The position numbers and the translations under genes were made by a program. Source: Dactylonectria macrodidyma (Eukaryota > Ascomycota > Sordariomycetes > Hypocreales > Nectriaceae). From it: 64,000 nucleotides of DNA. The stretch lies in assembly GCA_020744425.1 (NCBI GenBank), contig JAGMUV010000012.1, positions 1,178,001-1,242,000 of the forward strand, read 5' to 3'. Of the stretch, positions 32,259-44,182 are shown piece by piece. A model generated the notes under the pieces. It saw nothing but the letters and a program-made list of their open reading frames with translations. It had not been told where the DNA came from and did not search any database. The number at the start of each line of letters is the position of its first letter. Position 1 is the stretch's first letter.

Positions 32259-32523
32259 GATAGCAGAGTTGATATCGATATATCGTATCCAAATACGCAG
32301 GTCTGGACAAGTGCTAGCCCGTCAATCTTCAGATGAGTGAGAAACAGCCATATTTTTGTTCTCTCCCGTACTATAATAGAGAAGAAAAATACTCAACAAA
32401 ATGCACCATTACCTAAGGCTTTCGCCACTCAACATCGTTGCCCGTGCCGCGTATACAGCCCTGGTGTACCAGGAGCTGCACCCATGTCTTCACTACCACA
32501 CCATCAATCTGATGTTGGAAAAG

Positions 32524-33892
32524 TCATCTCATGGGGCCGCCGCAACCTGAGCAGTGAACCTCTGCCAAGAATGTAGACCAAGCTCCTTCCTTCCCCGAGT
32601 TTTTAATCTCTACCACGACCGTTCCCTTATCTAATTTCAGCGTCGCCTCGAACGGACTCGGTAGCGTCCTGTAAGGATTAGGTTCCCGCGCTACCGTTTC
32701 GGTCGGCTTGTCCTCACGCCCGGGCTCTAGTAACTGTGCCAATGATCGGGATACGATGGCTTCTAAGATATCCATACCCTTTGACATCATGGCAAGTGCC
32801 TCCTGGCCATCCGTCTCCGCATCGGAGCAAGTGAGATCGCCCTGGCAATTACTTCCGTCGACTCGCGTCCATTTCCCAGGGAGGGTGCCCTCACTGTCCT
32901 GTAGTGTATTTCGAAGCCGTTCAAGAGTGTCCCGTATGAGGCACCATTCATGAAACCACATGCCGCATATTGAGCAGCCGATTGTGCGTCGATGTGGGTT
33001 AGCAGGGAGCTTGCATCTACAAATTGGTTGGGCAGACTATGTGGATTAGTGGTGAGCTGATAGTTTGCTTAGAGAGACCCACCGTGAGTCGTTTCTGATG
33101 ACAGTTAAATCTCTGTCGCCAAAAGAAATCAGAATTGAACTCGTCATCTGAGGATTCCATCCATTGCTTCACGGATGCAGGCCCCTCGACGGACAGTACA
33201 TCGATGACATCCACTAGATTGTGTTACTAACTCATGTTGGAGCATTTATTTTGCATCGCTCACTGTGGTTGGACGCTATAAGCTCATTGCGACCGTGGTA
33301 TAGCTGGCGTCCTCGGATGGATTTCTTGCCGTTGATCGTACCTGGCGGCAGTTCATCTGGCCAGTACATCCAGTAAACCCGAGCAAACACCCTATTCTCA
33401 TCAGCTGCTCTAATTTCTAGGATGTAGGCGATCCAGAAGTGACTCGATTCGCCGGTCGTCTGTTTCGAGTCTCGTGCATTATTCGCTTTCTTGACAGTTG
33501 TTTCGTTGGCCACCAGAACGAAGTCTCCGCGCTCGAATTTCCTGTTCCTAACTACAACAAATTGTTAGTGCTTTGATAAAGGGAGTGGTCTGCGTGGTCG
33601 TACGGATAAAGCTATTGTATCGGCTCATTTTGTCCCATTGTTGGCGGGGTTCAACTGTGTAGTAGTCGATCAACTCGTCTTGCGCTAGAGTCCCCGAAAG
33701 TGAAAAAGGGCTTTGCTGAGCCTTCGCCTTCAGTGTCCCAGCAGGAGAGCGCTTGCGCTTGCGCTGGCGGTAACCGTTTTTCTCTTGGGATGGCGATCCC
33801 ACCAAGCCATTGGCGACGTGCCACTTTCCCTGGATACCGGCCGCCATGACGTCGCTGGAGTTGGACAATGACGGAAGAATATCCAAACACAC
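32524..33892 (-). CDS. BAH-PHD chromatin-reader-like protein
   Basis: Four exons on the minus strand (33892 or 33847 to 33604, 33551-33264, 33213-33083, 33036-32524) are joined by introns of 52, 50 and 46 bp with GT-AG ends and matching phases. Exons 1-3 encode a BAH domain (RKFERGDFVLVANE, SHFWIAYILEIRA, RVFARVYWMYWPDELP). Exon 4 starts a PHD-type finger: CRCK, CSIC, HEWC, with a last CSGC pair near the C-terminus after a long insertion. This layout resembles fungal BAH-PHD proteins such as Neurospora EPR-1, which reads H3K27 methylation, but I infer only the fold, not the ligand. The second in-frame ATG (33847) gives the more likely start, MAAGIQGKW. The frame is intact despite lying among transposons. 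About 430 residues. Confidence 0.75.
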
Positions 33893-34812
33893 AAGAAAGT
33901 TGGGGACAAAGTCTGCATGAGAAGATGGTCCGTGCCGATATGACGTCCAATCAGCAGAAAGGACCCCTCAGGCAAGCTGAACTCCAGTGCCAGTATTGAA
34001 AGGACCCAGGGACGTTCTGGAATTGTGAAGCACGGCTTGGAATTTTGTAATGGCGAGAATGGCACCGCATGGATTCCACGTCGCGACTCGCCACGCGACA
34101 CACGGGCGCGCAATAGTCTGGCCCCACCTCATCAAAGCACAGACCACCCACAATCCAGGGACTTAGACGAGTGTGTCTCGCACTGAGCGTGCTAAAAGAA
34201 TTAAAGGTCGGGTACGGAGCACAGAGTACAGACGAAGTGTTAGAAACCTAATTAGCCTAGCGTGCTGGCTCTATGAGGTTTAGTCCTCCCCGACGTAATA
34301 AATTTCATGGAATGAGGATAGAAATGAGGCAAGGATCACTCTCATCGTGAACAAGTTCACGATGAGAGTGAACGACTACAACTAGCATCAGGCAGCAGCC
34401 TGCTGCTTATGATATCGGCAGATTGAACATAGGTAGAAGAGGACAACCTTTGTCGCTCCCTTAGATAGAAGAAAGCAGCGAAAATACAATCTTTTCGGCC
34501 CACACCCTTCGTTGCACAACTCGTTTCGTGAGACACTTAGCCTTCTTGATCTCTTCGACGCAGCTAATCATGCTGTTGCTGTTAGCTACTGCGCCTTGGG
34601 CGGAATCGGTGTCGTGGGGCGGTTGGGAAAGGCGACTCAGGGGCGTGAGAGCTAGGTTGGGTGTGGGCTGCTCGTCCTTTTTGGGCTTCAAATTACGGTG
34701 GGTAAGGGATCTCAATCTTTGTTACTCCGTAGAAGCAAGCTCAGTCCATTTCGGGCATTAGTTCTTCCAGTAAGGGGTAATTACCTCAGCAAGCTCAGAC
34801 CATTGGCGGCTA
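33893..34812. other. Spacer with a perfect hairpin
   Basis: No recognised gene. It should include the promoter of the BAH-PHD gene. Short frames on both strands lack motifs. The main structure is the inverted repeat at 34337-34370. Confidence 0.4.
34337..34370. repeat. Perfect 16-bp inverted repeat with 2-base loop
   Basis: Arms CACTCTCATCGTGAAC (34337-34352) and its exact complement (34355-34370) flank AA. It could form a strong cruciform or hairpin. It is not followed by a T-run. Role unknown. Confidence 0.85.
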
Positions 34813-34821
34813 ATACAGCTG

Positions 34822-37673
34822 GGCGGCTAATACATCCGCGCCCGGGCGCCGATTTAATTTCCCGCGCCCGGGCGTGGCAGGCTTCGCGTTCATCCAACGC
34901 GCTCCTGTCGCGTACAAATTCACTGCCAAATCAACGTATATTGGGCGACAATGAGTCGGCGAACATTCCCTGATGATGCCCTTCCACCCGAAGGCACGTA
35001 CGAATCGCGCGAAACTCTGTTGGCAGCTATCAATTCTTGGGCGAAATCTAGAGGCTATGCATTCACGACGGGGAAGTCTTCGAAAACGTTAAACGGCCGG
35101 GTCAAAGTTGTATTCGCATGCGATCGGAACGGGCTGCTACTAAGCACATCTGTCGGACGAAAACGCCGTACTTCTAGTAGAGGGACTGGCTGCAAATTCT
35201 CGGTGCTGGCTAAACAGTCACTGGACGGAAATACATGGGTCCTAAGCTATCGACCGGATAAGGAGTGCGGCTTGCATAATTATCCACCGAGCGAAGATCC
35301 ATTTGCACACCCGGCGCATCGCCAGCTTGAAGAGAGAGACATTACAGTTATCTCAAGTCTTACGACCGCTGGTACTGCTCTTCGAGAAATCAGAACTTAC
35401 CTTCGCAACAATTCCAATACCATTGCGACCCAGTAAGACATCTATAATAGAATCGCGGCAACAAGAAGAGATATGCGCGAGGGGCAAAGTAGCATCCAGG
35501 CACTGGTTGATCAACTGCACAAGGAGGGCTTCTGGTGCTGAGTCCAACTGGATTCAGACAATCGCCTTACAGCCATCTTCTTCGCCCATCCGGATTCCGT
35601 TGCATATCTATAGTGCAACCCGGACATCTTGCTTTTAGATTGCACCTACAAGACGAATAAGTACGCTATGCCACTCCTTGATATGGTTGGAGTTGATTCT
35701 TGTCAGCGGTCTTTCTGCATTGCATTTGCATTTCTCTCTGGCGAATCGGAAGAGAACTATTCGTGGGCCCTAGAACATCTCAGGTCACTCTATCAAAGTG
35801 AGCTTCCATCTGTCATCTTGACTGACCGGTGCCTGGCTGCGATGAATGCTGCTGCAATTTTGTTTTTCTGATTCTAAAGCACTGCTTTGCCTCTGGCATG
35901 TCAACAAGGCGGTCCTTCAGCGATGTCGGCCGTTCTTTGTACCGAAAGGCGACCACGTAACAGGTCGAACAGAAGACGAAGCGTGGGATGAATTCTACGC
36001 ATTCTGGCACTCGATTGTGGCTTCGCTAAACGAAGAGACATTCGAAGAGCGTCTGGCCGAGTTTGAGCTCAAATACGGCGAGAAGTACCTCGAGCTAGTT
36101 GGATACATCAAGATGTGCTGGCTCGAGCCGTATAAAGAGAAGATTGTGAAGGCATGGGTGGATAAGCACTTGTACTTCGGTAACGTGGCCACCTCGAGGC
36201 AGGTGACTTGGGGTATCTAGCGCTAAACGAAGCTAATGCATATTTTCCAGGGCTGAAGGCATCCATTCACTGATGAAGTCGCATATTAAGATATCTACGT
36301 TCGACCTCTTTGACGCATGGCAGGCCATGAAACACGCGATCAACAACCAACTGAAGGAACTGAATCATGTGCGTGTCTCTTAGTAGATACGGACACCTCT
36401 AGATGTTTCTGGAGTAATATTCGAGGCTGTACGAGGCTGGGTTTCGCACCATGCCTTGCGCAAAGTGTAAGAATAGCGGCAGCTACTCTTGGAGCTGCTT
36501 AAAGCTCCTTGCAGTCAGTCCTTTAGTTCCTCATATGGACTGCCGTGTGCTCATACCTTGAAGAAGCTCGAGGAAGAGCACCAGAACCTTCTACTCGAGC
36601 ATTTCCATCCCTATTGGCATTTGAAACGAGGTGCAGCTCGGCCACAGCCTATACTGGAACCACGCCGAGCCCCGAAGCAAGCCATCCGGTCATCCAATCA
36701 GCTAGATATGAGTACTAGACGAAAACCCTCTGGGTTTGAGACAGCTAAGACTGTCAGAAGAGCTCCCTTCAAATGTAGCGCATGTCACTAGGTTGGCCAC
36801 TACATGAGAGCAACGATATGTCCTCTGAAATACTCAGAGTTGCTGCCTGCATCTTCGCCGGCTCAGAATGCAATACCGGTATCGAAGGCATTAGTAGACC
36901 TAATTGCGGAGGATACAGCTCCATCAGCGCAGGCTCAAGCCGAGTCCGTGGCACCTAAAGATATCCCTCCATCAGAGCCAACTCTGCCTCCAAATGTGCC
37001 AGAACTGACGAGACCTCAAAAAGCCCCAGCAACGGCAAGGCCTCTAGCAGGGCCGGAACCGACGAAACATATCTCCATACCATCTACGAATCCAGCAACA
37101 CCAGGACTGCTACAATACACCTCTCCAGAAGCCATCTATGCTAGATATATTGCCGCAAGAAGTGCCTGGGACGCAGCGCAGCCAACAGGAAGGGCCCGAA
37201 CCGATCAAGAGTACCGAAAAGCAATGAAGCTTCCACTGAAGTACCCAAAATCATCGTACGAATGGTGCTTGGGTTATAAATTTATGGGAAAAATTTGCCG
37301 GACCGGAAAGATTCCTCGACCGTGGACTACGGAGGAAGTGATGGCATATCTTGACTGGAGTAATGCGGAAGATGCACGCGTGGAAGAGGTTGTTAGGAAG
37401 GACATTGAGGCGAATGGCTTTGGAGCAAGAACGAGAGGTCCTGGCTATGTATGGGCACAGGTTGACAGAGATACTGAAGAGCAGAACCGCTTATACGGAT
37501 AGAGAAGACCTTGTGACTTGTGTCAATTGCTAATGACAATCAGAGACGATGATTCTAGTCAGAAATGTTCTTGACCTGGTCCAGGCATGAGCCTGGCGGT
37601 GACCCTGAGGAGGCTTGCCACGCCCGGGCGCGGGAAATTAAATCGGCGCCCGGGCGCGGATGTATTAGCCGCC
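34822..37673 (+). mobile_element. MULE 2 with perfect 58-bp inverted repeats and 9-bp target duplication
   Basis: Inverted repeats of 58 bp without mismatch (34822-34879 and 37616-37673) begin GGCGGCTAATACATCC and contain two GCGCCCGGGCG blocks. ATACAGCTG flanks both ends (34813-34821 and 37674-37682), the 9-bp duplication typical of Mutator-like elements. The element is 2,852 bp. The repeats are much better preserved than the transposase. Confidence 0.95.
34951..37502 (+). pseudogene. MULE 2 transposase with several stops and a frameshift
   Basis: The gene starts at ATG 34951, 71 bp inside the left repeat. The FAR1-like DNA-binding domain (SWAKSRGYAFTTGKSSK) is intact. Stops then occur at 35434 (TAA, after IATQ), near 35539 (TGA, after EGFWC) and near 35611 (TAG, after VAYL). 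A frameshift lies near 35860, before SKALLCLWHVNKAVL. Catalytic-core motifs LLLDCTYKTNKYAMPLLDMV and LPSVILTDRCLAAMNAA are readable. A SWIM-like LPCAHTLKKL (near 36540) and a zinc-knuckle remnant (CSACH) follow, then a conserved C-terminal block SYEWCLGYKFMGKICRTGK, also found in MULE 1. An intron may lie near 36200-36250. Clearly inactive, but the termini could still be mobilised. Confidence 0.88.
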
Positions 37674-37682
37674 ATACAGCTG

Positions 37683-39760
37683 AGCTTGCTGAGGTAATGT
37701 CAGACTCGTGACCAGCGGCGAGACGGTCATAGACCTGATGTAATGCAATTATGCAGATAAAGTGATAATGATGATGTAGCCTGTGTTGAGGCAATTGTCA
37801 AAATTGATCAGCTAGCACGCTGTTCTTGCTGTCTCCTTCATCTTGTCTGTCTTCCGGAAAATCCCCCTATCTGACGAGGCATTTCCGGGTTTTCCCGACA
37901 GATCTCGAGTTGTTGCCTGAGGCATCTAAACGCCGGACCCCAGTTCCCTTTAACAACATCCTTTAGGATTGATTCCCAAGCCGAGAGCGGACACCTGACA
38001 ACAGATCGCGGTTTAGGAGGAAAAGTGGGAAGTTTGGAGACAGCTGGTCAAACGCCAAATGGCGTTGGCGAAGTGGGGCGTAACGGATAAACATTCGGAG
38101 CGCTTCGGCCGTTGGTCAAACCCCGCTTACCGGGCATGGCTGCCGAGAAATGGCGGCTAAAACCGAGTAGGAATAGAACCTGAACCTGAACCTGAACCTG
38201 ACACCTGACAACGGTGCTAGCGGTGAGCTTGCTTTAAAGGGGCCAAGCGTCCGTCATCCATTCCGCGACCGGCTGGCTGTCTTCATCCGCAGTTCCGTCA
38301 ACTCTGACTTTCAGGGTCACAGTCATTTGCTCCTACCATGCCCATCGACTTGATCACCGCACGCAACAAAACCGGCTGAAATGACTGAAATGAATCCGCC
38401 GGCAAGCCCGCCTATCTTGAGCCAGACAACTGGTGTCTCGGCCGAGGTAACTCCAATGCTGCTCTTGTTGAAATCGATGAGGCACCACTTCGTTATCCGC
38501 TTTGCGCCCCCAACCTGTCATCCGAGGTCAAATTTGGTGCGGCCGAGCGATGCTGACTCTAGTCCGTACCTTTGATGATGAACTGTATGAGACTCGTCCG
38601 GGATTCTTTCAATGTGGCATAGATGTAGATGATCCTCCTCGTGGCTAATTTCTATGCGCCACTTCGAGAAGAGATCTTGTAATTATGGTCAAACTTAAAA
38701 TCGTAGACGGTCTCGGGTTCCTCATATGACCCTCTTTATAGGCGTCCTACGCCCGCATGGTAGATCAAGAGCTAAGGCGATTCGGGAACCTCGGAGTACC
38801 TGCTTTGCCCCATTCTCGAAGTTCGCTTGCAAATGCCGTTTCATATAGTGGCCTGATTACTATTCCATCGGAGTGATTACTATTCTTACAGGGAAGGCCA
38901 GATGCTGGTGCAACCTCACGGATATTTAGTTGCGGCTAGTACGAACTTATCTTCCTACGCAGAGGCAGAATTATTATGTTGTCCCAAATTTAGTTAGCAG
39001 TTCGGCCAGGACGGAGGAATACTAATGTCCGCTCGGTTTTCGTTCGGCATTTCTTAAGGTCCGTTGACGGCGCATCATCCTTTCTGATGTACACGAGACC
39101 ATTGTGCCTTATTAATCGCGTCGCTCTTGAACAACATCAAACCCTGACATCTGTGTCCCTCGTCATCTTGTAGACAATGATTCATTATATACGGAGGAGC
39201 ATTTTAAAAGTCTTATCCCAATCTCAAGCCACACTTTTCAAGCGACTAATTCGAGCTAAGCGAGATATAATTATACTATTTATATCCCTTGTAAGCAAGA
39301 GATCTATAGCACATTAAATACTGCCGGCAGATTGCGGCAGGTGCCCTTAGCCCCGAGAGACATCTGAAGATACAGGGGACTATAGAGGCAGCAAGGAGCA
39401 AGCGCCCTAAAGGCTATATATCCCTAAGTAGCTAGCGAGGCACAAGGGTATAGCGTCATTAGCGTGAGACAAGACTTTTGAAATGGTCCTCCGTAGGAAG
39501 TTACATATGGTATGTGCTCTAGCGCAAGCGGGCAAACTGAAAGTTTTAGCCTCAAGAACTCCGGGTGATCGCAAGTCATTTAAGTCAGACAAGCCCTGAT
39601 TTCCAAAAGCCTCCGCAGAGGATTTAACAAAGCACCCCCCACGAGGAAGACATCTGCGGCCTTTAAGACGCCTCTTCGTCCTTCTTTCATTCACCATATG
39701 CAGTTAAACGAGCAAGTGCATCTTCAGTCTCGCACTAGCAACCCGTCGATTTGGCCCAAG
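37683..39760. other. Spacer with a short AACCTG repeat
   Basis: No recognised gene in about 2 kb. AACCTG is repeated four times at 38177-38200. The last 300 bp presumably hold the promoter of the secreted-protein gene at 39761. Confidence 0.45.
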
Positions 39761-40721
39761 ATGTCGTTCTCCGCCTACCTCACTCAGGTATCCCTCATGG
39801 CCCTGCTCGTCTCTTCCGGCTTCCACCTGAAGACGGCCGCCGCTCAGGATGTCTGCACGACCCAGGACCAGCCGAACCCCATCTTCAGCCAGTACCCCAG
39901 TAACGCCACTGGGGCCTTGAACACCACACTGGCCATCACCCCGATTCCCATGGCGTTGGCACGCCAGATCATCCCACAACAGTACGCGATCCTAGAGCAT
40001 GCCTACCGCGCCTTGATGCCGGACTTCCCTGCCGACATGTACCCTGCACTGGTCCAAGCCGGCCATGACCACGATATCCGGTTTCAGAATATCGGGATTC
40101 CCGACTTCAGCGTAAGGAAGCCCCACCGCACGTTGGTCGCTCGACCATGTATGTTACTGACAGACTGCACCACAGAGAGCTGGTTTCGAATTTCCATTTT
40201 TAGACATCCTAGGGGATGGCAGCTCGTCGTTCCGATGGGCCCCTGAGCAGATGATATCAGCGGCCAATCTTGCAGCCATCCAGGGCTCCGAGGCATATGG
40301 GACGGAGGTCTACCCGTCTACCTTCAACCCGCCATGCGACGCCTATGCCATGCACCCTGACGGTCGAACATATTTCAACGCAACTGCTGGCGGCACGTTC
40401 ATGTCTCTCCAGATGAAGCGTGCCAATGCCAACGAGCCCTTCCATTACCCCATCTCACTCTTTGAGAACATCACCAACCAACCGAGCTTCGCCAATGGCT
40501 CAACTTGTGACCAGCAGATCCGCCTCTTCAACACGTCGCTAACGCAAGTCCCATTCCAACCTGTCCCGGTGCGCGGCACTGTCAAGTCGAATGTAGGCCC
40601 GTTTCGGTGTGGCATGACATTCTCAAATGTGGCTGGCTTCCAGGTCAGCACAGCCTTTATCGAGAACAACTACCTTCCTTGCGAAATGTTCCGCGGCTAC
40701 AAACTCCCAACGACAACATAA
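39761..40721 (+). CDS. Secreted glycoprotein of unknown function
   Basis: Two exons (39761-40111 and 40176-40721) joined by a 64-bp GTAAGG...CACAG intron give 298 residues. I chose the ATG at 39761 over 39698 because it is followed at once by a signal peptide (SFSAYLTQVSLMALLVSSGF, cut probably after TAAAQ). The mature chain has six cysteines, and several N-glycosylation sites (NATG, NTTL, NATA, NITN, NTSL). Conserved-looking blocks are LEHAYRALMPDFPADMYP, FPFLDILGDGSSSFRWAPEQ across the splice region, and SEAYGTEVYPSTFNPPCDAY. I recall a fungal secreted family with these blocks, possibly related in fold to acetoacetate decarboxylases, but this is weak. The reading frame is intact. Confidence 0.7.
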
Positions 40722-42387
40722 TTGGCGTTCAGAAAGCTTGGTGTTCTTGTAATGTTAGAGCCTCTTAGATCGCATTGTCACGATTCCGACGACGTGGGAT
40801 ATACGCGGAGTAGTCGGAGTCTTGACTTGACTTGACTTGAATTCCTCCGTTGTGACCGCCAGCTGTCCCCAAATTTCCCACCTCTGCTCTTCAACCTCCA
40901 TCTACATTTGGGCTGGCTCCCTCGTGTAGATTGCGGTTCATACTAATGAAATCTGTGTCCTAGGCGCTGTCGAGGCGTGATGCCTCATGCAACGGTTCTG
41001 CGTACCTACAGTCTCCCCCAAGTGCTCAGCTTCGTCTGGGCTGTGACTCGATCCTGAATTGCCCAAAGATCTCGGTTTGTTCCATGAACCTGATTGCCCT
41101 TGCGGCTGCTTTGCGCTTGTTCATCCAGTCGACGGCAACAAGATCGACGACTTTGTGGGGATGATGATTGGAAAGGACGCGGGGCTGGCCGGCTATCGAC
41201 AACCACCTACTGAGTTGGACGTGTTGTTTCTCGAGGACTACCCCGCCGTTCCACATTTTAGCGATGGTGGAAGGGATCCAAGCAAAACAAGAGGCGGCGG
41301 CTGGTTCGAGCTAGGGCGTTGATATCGCGTTCCGCGAGGTAAGCGGCTATGCTCGTAAGAAGCTCGTTCGGAAGACGCAGCATCGGGCGCGAGGAATGAA
41401 AAGGAAATTGAACTACGACGGGTTCTGAGGAAGGAAACTGATGTTCCCGGAGACCTTGCCTGACACCGTAGGGATTAGCGACTTTGTACCACGAGATTAA
41501 ATGGTGCTAAGCTACAGAGCGCACACGGACCGGCAGGACTCATCACACTGCCGCTGACACTGCCATTTACTTCTTTCCAAGGCCCAACCCTGGTCTCTCA
41601 GCCACATTCCGTGTTGTAATGCTGCCTACAGCATTATCAGCACGGTTGGGCTGGACTGATTCACACCCCTCGGCGCTGCCACATGGATGGCTATCTCTAT
41701 TCCTTAAAAAACCTTGATATGATCGAGTAGTCTAGCAACTGACTCATGCCCTCGCCACGCTGCCATGTGAAGGGTAGCCCATCAATCATTATCAGCAACT
41801 CTTGACGCCAAAGGACCCTTGTTGCCTAAACGAGGAAGAAGCAGAGAGGGAAAGCACAGCAAAGAAGACAACGTACTTTTCTATCTTCCCACGACGATTA
41901 CCTGGGCCGACAAACTAGACACCAGTCCGCGGTGGGCACTGCTGATCATAGCATGACTGCCAACAGCGGTGGCTCAACCGTCTCTCTTGTTAACACAGAG
42001 CCCATGACATTCTCAACCACGCCACTGACAACTGAGTGTAACTACGGCGTTTCTCCCGCCACTGGTTCACGACGTGGACGCCACACATTTCCGCGTCCGT
42101 TGCTAACAAATACGGCAGATATCATATCTTACAAGGGTTACCGATCGCCCCACCGCAACGTTCCTTCTGCCACCACTGCCGAGCTGATGCCTTACGAGAC
42201 GAGGAGTGCTACATCGGCAAAACATCACTTGATGAACCGCACCCAGGCCGTCGGCTTTCGCTTCCCACAGATACAGGGAGGCGCCTGCAGCCGACACTAC
42301 TAACCGCCTCACATTCTGATCCGTCTACTATCCGAAGCAGCACGTCTCATATAGGTCACTCTGACTTGGCTCCTAGATTCCTCCAGT
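40722..42387. other. Spacer with weak coding candidates
   Basis: Two frames look protein-like but match no family I know: 41026-41256 on the minus strand (KHVQLSRWLS-type start, 76 codons) and 41932-42303 on the plus strand (123 codons, serine/threonine-rich). A short TTGAC tandem lies at about 40823-40841. Neither frame has enough support to be called a gene. Confidence 0.35.
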
Positions 42388-42418
42388 GTGGGAGACAGGG
42401 ATGGACATCTTACGAACG

Positions 42419-42690
42419 GGAATCGAATGGATAGATTCATTCGATGCCAAGTCTTACGAATATCGAATCGAATTTCTTGGCGTTCGATTCGATGTCGAAT
42501 CTGCCGCAGGCCCGTTCGATTCGCATCGAATCGAACGTGGAATGTCTCATTCGATATTCGATTGCGTCGAATCGAATGTGGCGTTTCTCATTCGACATAC
42601 GAATCGAACAGGGCACATTTTATTCGCCATCGAATCGAACGGGCCCAAGCGTTCGATCGATTTTCGATCGATTCGGTCGAACGAGTGACG
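42419..42690. repeat. Left subterminal TCGAATCGAA array of hAT element 3
   Basis: At least a dozen TTCGATTCGA- or TCGAATCGAA-like motifs occur in both orientations with irregular spacing of about 15-30 bp. hAT transposases commonly bind such clustered subterminal motifs. The short frames read across it are artefacts. Confidence 0.85.
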
Positions 42691-44182
42691 CGGGTCGCTG
42701 AAACTCACGCGCGGCTCGTTTTAGCGTCACTTCTTGAACGCGTCAACCGGCCCTTGGCGGTACCTGACGCGACCGAGTGTGATTTGGCGTCTTGAAGGCC
42801 CAGGGCCCGTGTAAGTGCTAAGATGTGTTAGTGTATACATCTAAACCCCCGAGACTTACACGTCAGAATAGGTATCGTGCAACTGCAGTAATCGTGCTTG
42901 GCCGCAACCCACAAACGACTGCTTTCTAAAATTTCAACGGTAATTTGTTGAATGGGACCATTTCCCAATTTCCACGAGGGCTATGTCAAGCGTGGGAGAG
43001 GTTGAAAAGCGAATCCTCGTGGCCATGAAATGCAACTAGTGCTGTTTAGGGGGAACTTGCGTAGCTATGGGAGAATACGTGAGCACCCTGGTATCTTTCT
43101 AGCAGAGCGGTATAGGGTAGGCCCGTCTTTGCAAATACTCCCACCATGAACATCTAAACACATGCTGATTTTCTGTAGATTGAAGTAATGCAAACAAAAA
43201 CTGGTCCATTTAGATATCTCCCTCAAGAGCTTTCTATCGGCGCCAGTGTTCTCACGCTCAGAAGACCATTTCGACCTTGGAGTCTCACATGTCTGTTGCA
43301 TCTCCAACCTTCCTGTACTGTAACAACCAGAATCTAGTTCCGCTCTTAATTAGACGATTATATCCGCTAAGCGCCATTTTGCGATATAATGCCTAGTAGT
43401 TTACAATTTGTTATGATTGGGGGCGGAACCGGATTTTGGTTACCACTGTATTAGTCCACTGACTGTCCAGATCCAATATCGTTATTCCCCGCTTTGGTCA
43501 CAGGAACTTGCGGCCAAGCCCAGCCAGCCCCTAGGCGGAAGTACTAGCGACTTCATAATCCTCCCGCAGCTTCGACCACTTACAGCATTAAAATTACGCC
43601 CTCACCGTTGCACCTCACGTGGCAACACGACGAGCTCCGGCCAGTTCAAACGAGCTCAAGAGCTCATTCAGAGGCGACGCCAGGATGGAACGAGACGTGC
43701 CAGGGCGGAAGGAAACGTCCCGTTGTGAGCCTCGGTGGCCTGTACATGACGACATGAGCCAATAGGGGCACTTGAAACCAGATGACCAGGGACCATATCG
43801 GACTGGGCTGTCAGAGTCTGCCGACTTGAGTGACGAGACCTTCGATTTAGTTGGTTGCTAGCGTAGGTGTATGTGATGCGCCACGCACCTGGAGAACCAT
43901 CGAGCACCAGTGGTTGAGCCAACGTCGGACATGGTACGCGAGGTCATCATTCTCATTGCTGGCGGATGCTCCTTTCATTCGTACAAGACTTAGCCAATGC
44001 AACGGAGATGGCGACCTGAGTTTTTTTTTTTTTCTTTTTTTCGCGTCGACAACGCGCGTACATCTGGCCTCACTGAGCTTTGCTGTCACGGATGCGGTAT
44101 AAGTTGGGCACTGGCGAAGCCTCGATGGCTCTAACCTTCCTCTACAAGCTGGCTCGATTCGCGCGACTGACCTAACGTCACG

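Larger units (their letters stand above)
30512..32305 (-). mobile_element. hAT element 2, internally deleted, inserted in or beside remnant 1
   Basis: Inverted ends CAGACCTGCGTAT are found at 30512 and, reversed, ending at 32305. Both subterminal regions are packed with ATATCGATAT and GATATCC motifs, and near the right end a 16-bp unit is tandemly repeated (about 32191-32258). No matching 8-bp target duplication is visible (tctacatt versus gacaagtg), so one flank was probably rearranged. Confidence 0.65.

Noticed and set aside
42386..42795. Three overlapping frames of 85-135 codons rich in SNR/IES residues
   Set aside because: They are translations of the TCGAATCGAA subterminal array of the hAT element.
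44018..44041. T-rich run as a LINE poly-A tail or terminator
   Set aside because: No LINE coding sequence lies next to it and no target duplication is visible; simple repeat is the safer reading.
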